Shown piece after piece: positions 62,508 through 64,000 of a DNA stretch of 64,000 nt (position 1 is its first letter; every line of letters starts with the position of its first letter). Position numbers and translations under genes: made by a program. The notes under the pieces are model-generated. The model saw only the letters and a list, made by a program, of their open reading frames with translations. It was not told the DNA's origin and did not search any database. The stretch is taken from contig NZ_KB905381.1 in the NCBI RefSeq assembly GCF_000379465.1, forward strand, positions 310,001-374,000, in the 5' to 3' direction. The stretch comes from Sciscionella marina DSM 45152. GTDB taxonomy: Bacteria > Actinomycetota > Actinomycetes > Mycobacteriales > Pseudonocardiaceae.

Positions 62508-62545
62508 CGCCATATCGACGGTGATCCGGTCACTGGGATCCGGCC

Positions 62546-62574
62546 TTGCCAGCCACCGGAACCTTTTCTACGGT
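62546..62574 (+). promoter_or_regulatory. leaderless promoter of the LLM oxidoreductase
   Basis: TTGCCA (62546-62551), exactly 17 bp, TACGGT (62569-62574), then 6 bp to ATG 62581. Both hexamers are close to consensus and there is no Shine-Dalgarno. Confidence 0.6.
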
Positions 62575-62580
62575 GACTCG

Positions 62581-63459
62581 ATGCGGTTCACCTACGCCGA
62601 GGCCATGACGGACCCGGATTTCCACCTTCCGCTGGCCAAGGCGGCCGAACAGGCAGGGTACGACAGCATCGCGGTCGCGGACAGTATCGGATACCCCGAG
62701 CACTCCGACTCGAAGTACCCGTACACTCCGGACGGAGACCGCGGTTTTCTCGAGGACAAGGCGTTCATCGAGACTTTTCTGCTGATCGCCGCGATGGGCG
62801 CGGTGACCACACGGCTGCGGTTCACTCCGTTCGTACTGAAACTGCCGATCCGGCCACCGGTGCTGGTCGCCAAGCAGGCGGCCTCGGTGGCGTACCTGAC
62901 CGGCAACCGACTCGGTCTCGGGGTCGGGGTATCGCCATGGCCCGAGGACTTCGGGATGATGGGTGTGCCGTTCGCCAAGCGTGGCAAGCGGATGAACGAA
63001 TGCATCGATATCCTGCGCGGGCTGACCGCGGGCGGGTACTTCGAGTTCCATGGTGAGTGTTACGACATTCCCTCGCTCAAGATCTGCCCGGTACCGGCCG
63101 AGTCGGTGCCGGTCCTGATCGGCGGGCATTCCGACGCCGCCTTGCGGCGGGCCGCGATTCGTGGTGACGGCTGGATGCACGCCGGCAGCGATGCCGAGGA
63201 ACTGGATGTGCTGCTCGGCAAGCTTTCCGCCTTTCGTGCGGAGGCCGGACGTGCGGAAGATCCGTTCGAGGTACACGTCATCTCGGCGGATACGTACACC
63301 GTCGACGGCATCAAACGACTCGAGGACAAGGGTGTCACCGACGTCATCGTCGGTTTCCGGATGCCGTATGTCGTGGGCCCCGACACCGAGCCGCTCGACA
63401 AGAAGATCGAACACCTCGAACGGTACGCCGAACGCGTCATCGCCAAAGTCGGCCGATAG
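62581..63459 (+). CDS. LLM-class flavin-dependent oxidoreductase
   Basis: 292 aa, bacterial luciferase-like TIM barrel. LPLAKAAEQAGYDSIAVADS, LRFTPFVLKLPIRPPVLVAK, VAYLTGNRLGLGVGVSPWPE, EDFGMMGVPFAKRGKRMNEC, VPVLIGGHSDAALRRAAIRG, GDGWMHAGSDAEELDVLLGK. Uses FMN or F420. ATG 62581 chosen because it has a strong leaderless promoter 6 bp upstream and starts the family homology (MRFTYAEAM). Substrate unknown. Convergent with the amidase gene at the window edge. Confidence 0.87.
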   Translation: MRFTYAEAMTDPDFHLPLAKAAEQAGYDSIAVADSIGYPEHSDSKYPYTPDGDRGFLEDKAFIETFLLIAAMGAVTTRLRFTPFVLKLPIRPPVLVAKQAASVAYLTGNRLGLGVGVSPWPEDFGMMGVPFAKRGKRMNECIDILRGLTAGGYFEFHGECYDIPSLKICPVPAESVPVLIGGHSDAALRRAAIRGDGWMHAGSDAEELDVLLGKLSAFRAEAGRAEDPFEVHVISADTYTVDGIKRLEDKGVTDVIVGFRMPYVVGPDTEPLDKKIEHLERYAERVIAKVGR

Positions 63460-63489
63460 CTCGGGCCGGTCACCGTGCCCGCCGGGTGA

Positions 63490-64000
63490 TCACGGTTCCG
63501 GATGGCGGTTCCGGACCGGGCTGACCGCTTCCAGCGCGGCACCCGCGCCCAGCACGGTGTTCTCGGTGTACCACGGAGAAACCAGCTGGACCCCGATGGG
63601 CAGTCCGTCGGCCGCGGCGCCGAACGGCAGGGACAGCGCGGGCAGCCCGGTGAGGTTGAACGGGACCGTGGCGCGCATGATGCCGCGCGCGGGCACGGTC
63701 GCCTCGCCCGCCGGGAACCTCGAGCGGGCGTGCGGCGGAGCCGGGACGGGGCACACCGGGCACACCAGCAGGTCGTAGCGTTCGAAATACTCGGCGAACA
63801 GTGCGGCGAGTTCCTCGACCCGTTGCTGTGCGGCGACATAGTCGGCCAGGGGCACTTCGGGGGCCTCGATCGTCCGCTGGATGACCGGATGCAGCTCGGC
63901 CTCCCGGCCCGCGGTGATCCGCCGGAAGTACGGCACGATCTCGGCGGTGAACAGCACCGCGCCCAGCGTCGTGCCGTCGATCTCCGCCAATCCGGGCGGC
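63490..64000 (-). CDS. amidase-signature family enzyme (N-terminal part outside window)
   Basis: The last about 170 residues are present: [57 protein letters not shown], and the closing [40 protein letters not shown]. These are the standard C-terminal blocks of amidase-signature (GatA-like) enzymes. The catalytic Ser-Ser-Lys motif lies beyond the right edge, so activity cannot be judged. The frame is open through base 64000. Confidence 0.82.
   Translation of the reverse strand, partial: PPGLAEIDGTTLGAVLFTAEIVPYFRRITAGREAELHPVIQRTIEAPEVPLADYVAAQQRVEELAALFAEYFERYDLLVCPVCPVPAPPHARSRFPAGEATVPARGIMRATVPFNLTGLPALSLPFGAAADGLPIGVQLVSPWYTENTVLGAGAALEAVSPVRNRHPEP

Overview
The window is high-GC, densely packed actinobacterial chromosome. 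The gene content points to the Pseudonocardiales/Mycobacteriales side of the Actinomycetota: an HBHA-like protein with DUF2516, DUF2505 beside murB, a SigC-like sigma factor, a DUF222/HNH (13E12-type) gene and a glpD-TetR-flavoprotein-lipid kinase block. This rests on recalled gene neighbourhoods, not on a search, so the genus stays open. No rRNA, tRNA, CRISPR array, prophage or insertion sequence was recognised.

Left part (1-15.5 kb): catabolic accessory genes. Positions 1-4444 look like a sulfolactate degradation locus: the end of a TauE/SafE-type exporter, two stereospecific sulfolactate dehydrogenases (ComC- and SlcC-like), the two subunits of (R)-sulfolactate sulfo-lyase (SuyB, SuyA) and a divergent FadR-type regulator with two matching operator-like sites. 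Next come a frameshifted MetX-like hydrolase, a cytoplasmic GH78 alpha-L-rhamnosidase coupled to an MFS transporter, and a CtaG-like membrane protein. A five-gene rightward operon follows: RHH regulator, DUF4097 protein, DHA2 exporter, polysaccharide-deacetylase-fold hydrolase and M20 peptidase. Its first start codon is embedded in an 11-bp repeat array.

Middle (15.5-33.8 kb): a decayed MerR gene; a FUSC membrane protein with two C-terminal regulatory-like beta-sandwich domains; an amino-acid permease; two translationally coupled imine-reductase-like enzymes, one with Tyr and one with Asp at the catalytic position; a 1020-aa SARP/AfsR regulator; a SAM methyltransferase; a TetR-SDR divergent pair with twin 12-bp palindromes; yaaA; a small secreted protein; a fadH-padR operon; a galactonate dehydratase; and an aminotransferase.

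Conserved core (33.9-45.5 kb): DUF445, XRE regulator, HBHA-like protein, DUF2516, DUF2505 and murB match the order I recall for M. tuberculosis Rv0473-Rv0482. Accessory genes split the block: HNH, a CGNR/VOC pair, a GlxA-type regulator, an MFS transporter, YbaK and a mycothiol-dependent isomerase-like gene.

Right part (45.5-64 kb): a TetR-MFS-PPOX unit; a leftward copper-type operon (SigC-like factor, copper P1B ATPase, CopD-CtaG fusion); a decayed AraC gene; glpD-tetR divergent by 19 bp from an alkyl-DHAP-synthase-like flavoprotein and a diacylglycerol kinase; an NmrA-like and a small membrane gene; a secreted CsxA-like GH2 exo-glucosaminidase behind an operator resembling the chitosan regulon box; an LLM oxidoreductase; and a truncated amidase.

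A recurrent feature is a TANNNT hexamer 6-8 bp before the start codon at several genes without a Shine-Dalgarno, suggesting frequent leaderless transcription.
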